Program-made: the position numbers and the translations under genes
Notes under the pieces: generated by a model
What the model was told of the DNA's origin: nothing
The model's database searches: none
Seen by the model: only the letters and a program-made list of their open reading frames with translations
IMG/VR virus record: IMGVR_UViG_3300047309_000007
Location: 1 to 20,179 of that record
DNA length: 20,179 nt
Strand: one strand, 5' to 3'
Source of the DNA: a virus
In this document: positions 1 to 7,125 of the stretch, piece after piece
How the letters are laid out: every line of letters starts with the position of its first letter
Position numbering within the stretch: the first letter of the stretch is position 1

Positions 1-1211
1 TCCCAGTACGGCTTCTCGGCTTCTGTTTTGGCCGGGGGTTCAGGAATTTCGCCAAATGCGTACTCAAACGGGGTCAGTTTGGCTTTGCGTGCTTCTTCAG
101 CGGTCTTGGCCAGTTCAGCCTGCACCAACGGGCGCAGTTTGTTGTATTCCTTGGCATCTGCGTCCAACGACTCTTTGAGTGCGTTTTGCGCAGTTTTACG
201 CTCTTTGTAAATTTCCCACTCGTCAGGGGTTGCCTCGTTGCCCGGACGCTTGAGTTCTTTTAGGTCGGCTTTGTACTGGGCTTTGCGGGCTTCAAAATCT
301 TTTACAAACTCGGCGGCGTATCCGGGTTCTGCCTTGCGGGCTTCTTCAGCCGCACGAGCGGCTTCTTCCTCGGCACGGGCTTTACTTACTTCGTCTTGTG
401 TAGTGGCACGTTTGGCACGACGACCCAGCGCCAAGTCCAATAGCCCTTGGGCCAACGCACCCACAGCGCCGCCGTAAGCGGCAGACTCGCCAACCTGTTC
501 AATAATCTCTTGCTCTGGTTTGTAAATGCCCTTGGCAATCAAGTTCTGGGCGGCTTGGCTGGCGGCTTCTTGTGCGGCTTCTTCCCCACCCGCAATTGCT
601 ATGCGTTTGAGGCTTGCGGCAACACCTTGCTTAATAGGCTCATCAATTCGCCCCAGTATGCGGGCAGGGGCAAACATCTCGGATAGGCCAACAATTGAAC
701 CTAAAGCAGTGGCAGCTCCTCGTTGTTCTGCGGTAGCGCCTTCTTGTTCTGCCCGAGTGCGGGCTTCGCCAGCACCCATACCGGCACCCAGTCCGGCCAT
801 GCCAATACGCCCAGCCGCGCCCAAAGGCCCAAGCCCTAAGAACGGAAGAATTGAACCAGCGGCTTCACCAAACTTGCGGCCAACAGTTTCTTCGTAGCCG
901 GGGGTTGCGGCAAAAGGTTCTTTGGCGGCTTTGGCTATGCTGGCAATGCCTTCTCGGGCACTTTTCTCGTACTGTTCTGGGAGTAACGCTGACGCGCCAA
1001 CAGCCGCTGACTCAAGCGCTCCAATACCGCCGGGTAAAACGCCCTTGAAAAACTCGCCTACTTGCCCACCGATCGTGGGTTCTTTTTTGGGTTGCGCAGA
1101 CTGAAACGCGTCGGGATACATTTGCATGGCACGCGCATACGTTTGCTCAGGCGTTTCACCTTCACGGATTGTCACGTAGCGACCGTCTGGTAGGGGCAGT
1201 GCAAGAGGCAT
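1..1211 (-). CDS. Large internal/ejection protein, C-terminus beyond left edge
   Basis: An open frame runs to the left edge, 403 codons from the ATG at 1211 (MPLALPLPDGRYVTIREGE). The N-terminal part contains TPEQTYARAMQMYPDAF and GGQVGEFFKGVLPGGIGALE. Gly/Ala-rich hydrophobic segments follow (SILPFLGLGPLGAAGRIGMA, VGLSEMFAPARILG, YGGAVGALAQGLLDLALG), then long Glu/Lys/Ala coiled coils (KARAEEEAARAAEEARKAE). This pattern fits a very large phage internal protein, possibly with enzyme domains further downstream that are not visible. The start is uncertain: the ATG lies 77 bases after the previous stop, unlike the tight junctions elsewhere, and the frame is open back to that stop through TTG and GTG. 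A +/-1 shift near 1246-1249 would link an ATG at 1279 to this frame. Confidence 0.75.
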   Translation of the reverse strand, partial: MPLALPLPDGRYVTIREGETPEQTYARAMQMYPDAFQSAQPKKEPTIGGQVGEFFKGVLPGGIGALESAAVGASALLPEQYEKSAREGIASIAKAAKEPFAATPGYEETVGRKFGEAAGSILPFLGLGPLGAAGRIGMAGLGAGMGAGEARTRAEQEGATAEQRGAATALGSIVGLSEMFAPARILGRIDEPIKQGVAASLKRIAIAGGEEAAQEAASQAAQNLIAKGIYKPEQEIIEQVGESAAYGGAVGALAQGLLDLALGRRAKRATTQDEVSKARAEEEAARAAEEARKAEPGYAAEFVKDFEARKAQYKADLKELKRPGNEATPDEWEIYKERKTAQNALKESLDADAKEYNKLRPLVQAELAKTAEEARKAKLTPFEYAFGEIPEPPAKTEAEKPYW

Positions 1212-1288
1212 TTCAGTTCCAAATTGTGCGGCTGGTTTCAACACACCCCAGCGGGCCGATCCGTCTGGGGCATGGCCATATTATGCGC
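1212..1288 (-). other. Short region with unresolved start of the leftmost gene
   Basis: These 77 bases are the largest apparent gap in the operon. They contain ATG codons at 1279 and 1273 in a frame that stops after 13 codons, and an in-frame open path without ATG for the leftmost gene. The G run at 1246-1249 (coding strand GGGG) is the natural place for an indel. No promoter or hairpin is evident. Confidence 0.5.
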
Positions 1289-3304
1289 TTACGGCAAAGC
1301 GTTTTGAACATTGACCGGGGTAAGAGTACCAATACCTTGCAGTTCTTTGATGCGTTGGCGGATTTGCATCGCTCTTAGTCGGTCCTCGGGGGTGCCTCGC
1401 TCTAGTTCACGAAGTTTCATCTCGCCAAGCGTACCGGTGTACTCCTTGAGCAAAGGCGTTGACTGTCTGTCGCGGTATCCCATACCTTCCGTATAGACGT
1501 TGAAGCCTTTTGTAATAGGATTATTTGGGTCTGCCAAAGAGGTGTACAGTTTTTCAGTGTCACTGGGTTTAGCCAACCCCATCAAACCAAGCGCTACTCT
1601 GCTCTGATTTTCCAACGCCGCGCGTTGGGAGGCCGCTCCTTCACGGAACAAGGTGCGAGCGGTTTCGCCGTTTTCACGAACGCTTGCGTTCCAAATGTCG
1701 CCCGCAACTTTGCTACTAGTTTGGAAAATGTCGCTAGTAATCTTTACGCCTAACTGATTGATACCGTCTCGACGCGTGTCTGCGCGATCAAGAAAAGTTT
1801 GACGGTCTTTAAAATTTTCCCGTGCTTCCGCAACACTTGCACGTTCCAAGTCAAGCCGTAGTTTGTCGTATTCAGACTGCAATTTCTTGAAGTCTTTCAT
1901 TGCGTCTTTGTAACTGGCTACGCCTTTTTGTCCGCCAGCGCCAATGTTAGCCAAGGCAAACGGAGAAGTCCCAGCCATGATTCCAAGGCCTGTCTCAAGT
2001 ATCGCCATCCAGCCAGCCGCTTTTTTATCGTCGGCCAACTCTTGTTCGCGTTTTTTGAGCGTTTCTTCTGCTTTGACGCCAAACTTGGGCAAGTTTGCCT
2101 GCTCTTCAAGGAACGTGCGTTCGCGGTTTCCAATGTCTGCTTCCATTTGCAAACGGAGTCGTTCGTAGTTTTGAAGAACAGGGGATGCGTCCACCAATTT
2201 GCCAGCCGCCGTTTTGGCTTCTTCTGGCGTCATCGGTTTTAAACTTGGCAACCCAGCCGTAGAAGGCATGCTTACGCCCGGCCCTTTTCCACCAGTCAAG
2301 ATGTTGTACTGGTTTTTAAGTTCAGCAAGACGATCTGCATCCGTTTGTGGTGGCGCAGGGGGTGGAGGTGTTTGTCCGTCAGCACCGGGTGCTGAACCAC
2401 CTGCATTGCTTGGCAAAGGCCCCGTAACAGCACCAGAAGTAATAGCATCCAACTCCGACTGCGTTGGAGAACGAGAAGCAGGGGTTGCCATGACTTTTTC
2501 TAGATCGCGTTGTCGATCAGCGGCACGCAAAACAGCAAGTTCTTCCGGTGTAGTGCCGTAAAGATTTTGAAACACGGCGTACGGTGTCGCGGCTTTATTC
2601 AACGCATTCAAACCGCCTTTTAAGTGTTGCCCAGCGGTAGACGCGCCCCGGTTTATGGATTGAATTACACTTTCTGCTGTTGTGGGTGTCCGTGCGGCAG
2701 AAGCAGGTTGTGCAGAAGTAGTTGCCCCAGCCGGTGCCGCGCCAGAGGGAGGTCCCATCCCAGAGGCCGCATATGCATCGCGTAAAGCCTGTTGATCTTG
2801 CGGCAACAGTTTGAGAAACCCTTCTACTGTCGCACCTTGGTTTGCAAGAAACTGCTGAAACGACATTGTCGGCCCAACAAAAGAACTTGCCCCACCATTA
2901 AAACGAGGCACTGCTCCACCGCCAGACATACGCAAAACAGGCTCGCCCGGCAAATATGGGTTAACGTCACCACCATCGGCAAACGCTACGATACCACCGC
3001 CAGCCATTTTGGCAATGTTTTTAGCAGGCAATTGGCCAATTCCAACAGTCTCAGGAAGTGGCGAACCCATGTAGTTGCCCATAGGATCAACAGACGCCAT
3101 GCCTTGAATGGCTTGATCAACAACTTTAGGCTGTTGGGGAGCCTGCATCTGTGCGCCAGCACGTATGTCTTTGCGGCGGTTGGACTCGGCTAACGCCAAT
3201 GATGTAATGTACGGATCGTTTTTGTGCAACATTGCGTACTGTTGCAATGCCGAATCTGGTTGCAGTTTGGCCAGATAACTTGTGATCTGATTGACGTTGA
3301 TCAT
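1289..3304 (-). CDS. Large internal virion protein with MAGGGIVAFADGG motif
   Basis: A 671-residue protein. The N-terminus (NVNQITSYLAKLQPDSALQQ) is helical; residues 100-112 are MAGGGIVAFADGG, followed by GEPVLRMSGGGAVPRFNGG. Residues 160-345 are Pro/Ala-rich linker. Residues 350-560 are a long charged helical segment (VLQNYERLRLQMEADIGNRE, LKKREQELADDKKAAGWMAI) including a hydrophobic patch (ETGLGIMAGTSPFALANIGA). The C-terminus (LREL...RLRAMQIRQRIKELQGI) is coiled-coil-like and ends NVQNALP. It follows TAAGGA fused to the upstream stop. Likely an internal protein crossing the envelope with DNA. Similar glycine motifs occur in phage internal proteins I recall, without assigned function. Confidence 0.74.
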   Translation of the reverse strand: MINVNQITSYLAKLQPDSALQQYAMLHKNDPYITSLALAESNRRKDIRAGAQMQAPQQPKVVDQAIQGMASVDPMGNYMGSPLPETVGIGQLPAKNIAKMAGGGIVAFADGGDVNPYLPGEPVLRMSGGGAVPRFNGGASSFVGPTMSFQQFLANQGATVEGFLKLLPQDQQALRDAYAASGMGPPSGAAPAGATTSAQPASAARTPTTAESVIQSINRGASTAGQHLKGGLNALNKAATPYAVFQNLYGTTPEELAVLRAADRQRDLEKVMATPASRSPTQSELDAITSGAVTGPLPSNAGGSAPGADGQTPPPPAPPQTDADRLAELKNQYNILTGGKGPGVSMPSTAGLPSLKPMTPEEAKTAAGKLVDASPVLQNYERLRLQMEADIGNRERTFLEEQANLPKFGVKAEETLKKREQELADDKKAAGWMAILETGLGIMAGTSPFALANIGAGGQKGVASYKDAMKDFKKLQSEYDKLRLDLERASVAEARENFKDRQTFLDRADTRRDGINQLGVKITSDIFQTSSKVAGDIWNASVRENGETARTLFREGAASQRAALENQSRVALGLMGLAKPSDTEKLYTSLADPNNPITKGFNVYTEGMGYRDRQSTPLLKEYTGTLGEMKLRELERGTPEDRLRAMQIRQRIKELQGIGTLTPVNVQNALP

Positions 3305-3313
3305 GGCGCGTCC

Positions 3314-4558
3314 TTAGATTTTTGAGAGTGCCAAGGCTTGCAGGCCCGTCGGGTCTGTGTTTTTCTTGGGCGGCGGCGTTTGTTTTTTTATGGTGTCTTT
3401 GAGCAGACCGCCTTCTTTACTGGTGAACAGTTTACTGATGGGGTCTCCGGTGATTGACTTGTATAGACCTGCACCGCCCACCGCAGTAGTGCCAAGACCT
3501 GCCAATTGAGACAGCATGTTTGGTCCGGGAATTGTAGAAACCTGACCAGAAGAACTGACTGGCAAACCGGACAACAAGGAGGACAAGTACTGCAACTGCT
3601 GTTGCGGATACAGTTTTTGCAGTTGGAAGTTCTGCATCGCTTGGTTGATGACCGCTTGGTTGTATGCCTGTCGTTGTTGACCCAGTGTGTTTTGCAAGTT
3701 GGCAATCGACTGTTGAGCACCGAGTTGTTGGCCACCCAAAGTACCAAGTCCTGAAGCCGCGCCTGTGGCTTGACCGTATGCGCCAGTTTGACCTTGAATG
3801 CCTTGGCCGTAGCCTTGTATCCCAGTCGTCAGACCCTGCATAGCCTGCCGTTGCGCTTCTTGTTGCTGTGCTTGAGCGTTCTGAAAAGCCGCTTGCTGAC
3901 CTTGCGCTTGAATGGTGGCCAAGTTGCGTTGAAGATCGGCGTTGGCTTGAGCACGTTGGCGAGACAGACCAGACCCACCAAACATACCTGCCCGAGCGGC
4001 TTGCGCCTCTGCCGCTTGCTGAGAAATTGCCGCTTGACGGCGAGCCTCTTGTTGCTGAACGTTCACCACATTCTGCATATACGGCGACATGAACTGCGCC
4101 GTGCGGGTGGGGTCTGTGATGTCCTGTGCGTACCGTTGGCCTTGCTGAACCGCTTGCAATCCCAGATTCTGTAGCCCCTGCGCCTGCCCAGCCGTGTTCA
4201 ACAGGCCAAGACCAGCGGTTGTGCCAATATCTGTGGCCGTGCCAAACTGACCCGGAGTCTGCATGTTGTAAGCAGTGTTTGCGGCTTGTTCTTGAAGCGC
4301 TGTAGGCCCAGCAACGGCGGCTTGCGCGGCGGCTTGTTCACCGGGACCCATGCCAGCCATGTATTGCGAACCTGCAACAGGGGAACCATAGGCTTGATAA
4401 GGAACAATGCTGGTTATTTTTCCAGTAGATGGGTCGGTATTAAACACTTGCTGTTGTGCCGCGCCCAACAAAGAACCGACGTAGTTTTGTGACCAAGGGG
4501 ACAGGCCAGCGGTGGTTTGTGTGGTTTGCGTTGCGGAGGTGGGGCAAAGTCCAGCCAT
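3314..4558 (-). CDS. Ala/Gln-rich internal virion (ejection) protein, probable
   Basis: A 414-residue protein, largely Ala/Gln helical. The N-terminus is LCPTSATQTTQTTAGLSPWS. Residues 158-196 carry SPYMQNVVNVQQQEARRQ and AEAQAARAGMFGGSGLSRQR, a motif I recall from many phage structural proteins. The centre (200-330) is a Gln/Ala-rich coil, with QQQLQYLSSLLSGLPVSSSG near 321-340. A small hydrophobic segment (LGTTAVGGAGLYKSI) is followed by a basic Lys/Pro tail. Composition and position after the nozzle genes and before a second large internal protein suggest ejection into the host with DNA. The assignment is by analogy with P22/T7 internal proteins. No enzyme motif is seen. Confidence 0.72.
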   Translation of the reverse strand: MAGLCPTSATQTTQTTAGLSPWSQNYVGSLLGAAQQQVFNTDPSTGKITSIVPYQAYGSPVAGSQYMAGMGPGEQAAAQAAVAGPTALQEQAANTAYNMQTPGQFGTATDIGTTAGLGLLNTAGQAQGLQNLGLQAVQQGQRYAQDITDPTRTAQFMSPYMQNVVNVQQQEARRQAAISQQAAEAQAARAGMFGGSGLSRQRAQANADLQRNLATIQAQGQQAAFQNAQAQQQEAQRQAMQGLTTGIQGYGQGIQGQTGAYGQATGAASGLGTLGGQQLGAQQSIANLQNTLGQQRQAYNQAVINQAMQNFQLQKLYPQQQLQYLSSLLSGLPVSSSGQVSTIPGPNMLSQLAGLGTTAVGGAGLYKSITGDPISKLFTSKEGGLLKDTIKKQTPPPKKNTDPTGLQALALSKI

Positions 4559-4561
4559 GAT

Positions 4562-5011
4562 TTAACCCTCGTAAAAATACGTTTCGCCAGCCTTGATGTA
4601 GCCAGCGCGTTTGAGAATGGAGGAAAGATTGTTGCCCTCTTGGTGACTGACAACAACTTGATCAACGCCTTGAGAACGCAAGGTGGTTCCGGCAAAACGA
4701 AGCAATTTACACATGCCTAAAGACCCTCTGAACTCCGGCAAAATGTAATAGAAAATGTCCATGGCTATCAGTTTTCCGTAAAACGGATTACGGTACACCA
4801 TGAAACCTACGTGCCCCGCTAGTTTACCCTCTGGATCACGCAAGGTAAAGTACGCTACGCCCCCGTTTTGCTCAGACAGCACAACGGCTGGAAAGTCACA
4901 GCAATATCCATTACTGGTGCCGTAAAGTTCCTTCCAGTGCATACCTGACAACACGGCAATATCGGCCGTGTTGTTGACAAACAGTTCTTGGGCGCAGGTC
5001 AAGTCGCTCAT
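4562..5011 (-). CDS. GNAT-family N-acetyltransferase (second copy)
   Basis: A 149-residue GNAT-like protein. Strands (YFTLRDPEGKLAGHVGFMVY) lead to motif A at residues 84-103 (MDIFYYILPEFRGSLGMCKL, R95-G96), followed by VDQVVVSHQEGNNLSSILKR and the AGYIKAGETYFYEG end. As in the first copy, the canonical Gly after RxS is replaced (RGSLGM). The two proteins share the (V/I)(V/L)P(D/E)FRG core but otherwise differ, and in particular the second has four Cys residues. It overlaps the preceding gene by four bases and ends three bases before the next start. Activity is likely but the acceptor is unknown. Confidence 0.76.
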   Translation of the reverse strand: MSDLTCAQELFVNNTADIAVLSGMHWKELYGTSNGYCCDFPAVVLSEQNGGVAYFTLRDPEGKLAGHVGFMVYRNPFYGKLIAMDIFYYILPEFRGSLGMCKLLRFAGTTLRSQGVDQVVVSHQEGNNLSSILKRAGYIKAGETYFYEG

Positions 5012-6051
5012 ACGGGCAAGTACTTATCCGCGTTGGTGTTTGCGGCAAACTTCTTTTTGCCTGTTGTTTTGGCACGCGCCGACTGAATTCGGTCCATCAT
5101 TTGGTACAGTTTACGTGCGCCAGCATCGGTCGAGCCATTACCCAGTTCCGACACAATCCGAGCAGGAATCACAAACTCCCCATCGGCTAAACGGGCAGGT
5201 TGCTTGCCGCCAATCACGGCGGGGATGTTGTCGGATACGCCATCACCGGGACCACGAAGCAGTCGCCCACCGTCAGAATAGTCGCCCAAAGTTGACTGCC
5301 CGCCCATAGCCAGAGCGTTGATGCCGCCACCCATGGCATAGGGTTGGTAACGGTAAGGTTTGTAGTCTTCAGATAGACCAGCGCCAACAGGGGTTTGTGG
5401 TGTTTGTTGAGGTGCTTGTTGCTGTTGGTTGCCGCCAAGTAACGTAGAAGCAAGCCCTGCAAGCCCAGCATATTTGAGAATGTCAGTAAGGCCCAGCGCA
5501 CCAGCGGCACCAGCACCAGCGGCACCAGCGGCACCAGCGGCACCAGCGGCACCAGCACCAGCGGCACCAGCACCAGCAACTCCAGCGTCATAAGCGTCAA
5601 GTGCGGCAATATCGGCCGCTGTAGCACCGGCAAGACCAGTGCCAGCACCAGCAAGGCCAGCCTCATAAGCGTTAAGCGCATTAATGTCGGCTGTTGTACC
5701 ACCTGCGCCAGTTAGAAGACCGCCAGAAACTTCGTCAAATCCAAGGGGTTGGGAAAGATCATAAGGTAAACCCGCACCAGCGGCCGCTTCCTGTGCGGCG
5801 GCTAACGCCTCGGTTTGTGAGACCGTTTCACCTGCGGCATTCATATACGCACCAATCTCAGGGCTGAAATAAATCCCCGTTGCCGCCGCTACAGTGCCCC
5901 AACCACCGGGAATCTGATTGACCGTATCGTCGATTTGGGAACCCAAATCAGAAACAGCGTTAATAGCGCCTTGACCAAGGTCGGCTATGCCGCCCGCAAC
6001 GTCTTCAAACGCATTGGTAATTCCACCAAAAAATCCGCCACCACCGCACAT
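5008..6051 (-). CDS. Ala/Gly-rich internal virion-type protein with conserved GPGDG C-terminal domain
   Basis: The start at 6051 gives 347 residues. The N-terminus MCGGGGFFGGITNAFEDVAG is of a kind seen in phage internal proteins. Residues 52-100 are Ala-rich. Residues 121-137 and 146-162 are near-duplicates (ADINALNAYEAGLAGAG, ADIAALDAYDAGVAGAG). Residues 159-185 are pure Ala/Gly. A Gln/Pro linker follows, then GGGINALAMGG (241-251). The C-terminal domain (261-335) holds GGRLLRGPGDGVSDNIPAVI, KQPARLADGEFVIPARIV and LGNGSTDAGARKLYQMMDRI. This domain recurs in many environmental phages in unnamed proteins, as I recall. Two GNAT genes flank it, with a 1-base gap before and a 4-base overlap after. 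Role is inferred as virion-associated. Confidence 0.78.
   Translation of the reverse strand: MCGGGGFFGGITNAFEDVAGGIADLGQGAINAVSDLGSQIDDTVNQIPGGWGTVAAATGIYFSPEIGAYMNAAGETVSQTEALAAAQEAAAGAGLPYDLSQPLGFDEVSGGLLTGAGGTTADINALNAYEAGLAGAGTGLAGATAADIAALDAYDAGVAGAGAAGAGAAGAAGAAGAAGAGAAGALGLTDILKYAGLAGLASTLLGGNQQQQAPQQTPQTPVGAGLSEDYKPYRYQPYAMGGGINALAMGGQSTLGDYSDGGRLLRGPGDGVSDNIPAVIGGKQPARLADGEFVIPARIVSELGNGSTDAGARKLYQMMDRIQSARAKTTGKKKFAANTNADKYLPV
5497..5577 (-). repeat. Tandem 9-bp low-complexity repeat (Ala/Gly tract)
   Basis: The plus strand shows repeats of ggcaccagc, mixed with a shorter gcaccagca variant, across about 80 bases. On the coding strand it encodes an uninterrupted Ala/Gly tract. Such arrays change length by slippage, so copy number is likely variable between relatives. 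Confidence 0.8.
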
Positions 6052-6052
6052 G

Positions 6053-6487
6053 TTATGGCTCCTTTGAACAGTTAAACCCAGTTGTTTTAAAACCAAGTTT
6101 TTCGTAGAAATTTCGCACGCGATCCATGTCCCCAATGCCAGTTGACTGACCGATGTTTATGTAATCAACTTTTTGTTTTTGCGCCCATGCGTCGTACATT
6201 TTCATCAAGCGAACAGCGATAGGCGTGCCTCTAAAATCCGGCACAACATACAGCAGTAAGTCCGCAGAAAACTTGGCGTGAAACATGGGGTGATTGTAGG
6301 TGTAGCCCATAAAAATAGCCACTGGTCTGTCTTCACTGTACACCACAACGGTAAGCGATCCGGGGCTTGCCACCGTGCGTTTAAGGCCATCAACATTGAT
6401 AGGCCGATCATAAATACTTTCGTTAACAAAAGCCGTCAACAACAACTGAATGTCGTCAAAGTTATGCTGTTCGGTCTTATAGATCAT
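6053..6487 (-). CDS. GNAT-family N-acetyltransferase (first copy)
   Basis: A 144-residue protein with the GNAT order: N-terminal helices (FDDIQLLLTAFVNESIYD), strands LTVVVYSEDRPVAIFMGYTY, then motif A (DLLLYVVPDFRGTPIAVRL, R86-G87) that would hold acetyl-CoA, and the C-terminal FYEKLGFKTTGF (motif B). In motif A the classical third-position Gly (RxxGxG/A) is Pro, giving RGTPIA, a variant common in phage GNATs as I recall. The acceptor cannot be deduced. It overlaps the upstream tail gene by four bases and precedes the Ala/Gly-rich protein by one base, so modification of a virion or host protein during assembly or entry is possible but unproven. Confidence 0.8.
   Translation of the reverse strand: MIYKTEQHNFDDIQLLLTAFVNESIYDRPINVDGLKRTVASPGSLTVVVYSEDRPVAIFMGYTYNHPMFHAKFSADLLLYVVPDFRGTPIAVRLMKMYDAWAQKQKVDYINIGQSTGIGDMDRVRNFYEKLGFKTTGFNCSKEP
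6059..6064 (-). promoter_or_regulatory. Ribosome binding site deciding the start at 6051
   Basis: AAGGAG lies seven bases before the ATG at 6051, inside the last codons of the first GNAT gene. A longer in-frame reading from 6135 would overlap the GNAT gene by 83 bases, so this site supports the shorter protein beginning MCGGGGFFGG. Confidence 0.65.
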
Positions 6488-7125
6488 GCGGGCAGGGCTG
6501 AGACAAACGAAAGTGTAGCCACCACCGAGGGGATGGACGGCATTGCAAACGGAGATGTCTGCGCGGGATAGGCTTCCAAGTAGACTGATGTGTTGGCCAC
6601 CGCCGCATACAACTCTACAAAGTCGCCAGCGTTGAGTCTGACGTAAAAATTACAAGCGGCAATCAAATAGCCATCACTGCCTGCATGTTTACTCGGGACA
6701 TCAAATTTGCTACCAGTGCCGTCTAAATCGACCCCGTTGACGCGAAGCCAAATATACGCCGTCTGCACCCCAGCATTTGTGTTGGCAAACTGAGCACTAA
6801 ATTGGTAATTATATATTCCTGCCTGTTGAACATGAATGCCGTCCGTACCATCATTGGTACAGCCGCTCAAGTAATCATTTTGTTCAAACGTGATCTGCGT
6901 GGGGGTGTTTAGGGAAAAAGTCAGATCAGTGTTGCGTTGTATGGCGGCATACGGGAATTGCAAATACTGCCCACCACGATCCCCCAAGACCAACCCATAT
7001 GAGTTTTTCAATTGGTTGAAATACAGGCGCAATACGTTGGAGTACTGATCTTGATACCGGCGTTCGTACTGCTCCGGCCCCAAGGGCAAGTTGGGTGGTA
7101 CTGGGTTGTTTACGCGAGTAGCCAT
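6484..7125 (-). CDS. Tail protein with C1q/TNF-like jelly-roll domain
   Basis: A 213-residue protein. Residues 1-45 (PVPPNLPLGPEQYERRYQDQ, then NVLRLYFNQLKNSYG) form a Pro-rich helical anchor. Residues 60-200 look like a ten-strand jelly roll: VQQAGIYNYQFSAQFANTNA, TAYIWLRVNGVDLDGT, YLIAACNFYVRLNAGDFVEL and VATLSFVSALPA are the strand pattern of C1q/TNF-type trimers used as phage fibre or tail-tip heads. A trimeric tail tip or fibre head attached by the N-terminal helix is the likely role, next to the nozzle gene with which it shares a start/stop base. No catalytic motif is seen. Fold assignment is by pattern. Confidence 0.72.
   Translation of the reverse strand: MATRVNNPVPPNLPLGPEQYERRYQDQYSNVLRLYFNQLKNSYGLVLGDRGGQYLQFPYAAIQRNTDLTFSLNTPTQITFEQNDYLSGCTNDGTDGIHVQQAGIYNYQFSAQFANTNAGVQTAYIWLRVNGVDLDGTGSKFDVPSKHAGSDGYLIAACNFYVRLNAGDFVELYAAVANTSVYLEAYPAQTSPFAMPSIPSVVATLSFVSALPA

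Noticed and set aside
5214-5702. Alternative minus-strand ORF of 162 codons rich in Leu/Val/Pro
   Set aside because: Second frame through the Ala/Gly repeat; low complexity and fully inside the better supported gene.
6052-6135. Longer N-terminus for the Ala/Gly-rich protein
   Set aside because: It would overlap most of the end of the GNAT gene, while AAGGAG is well placed before the ATG at 6051.
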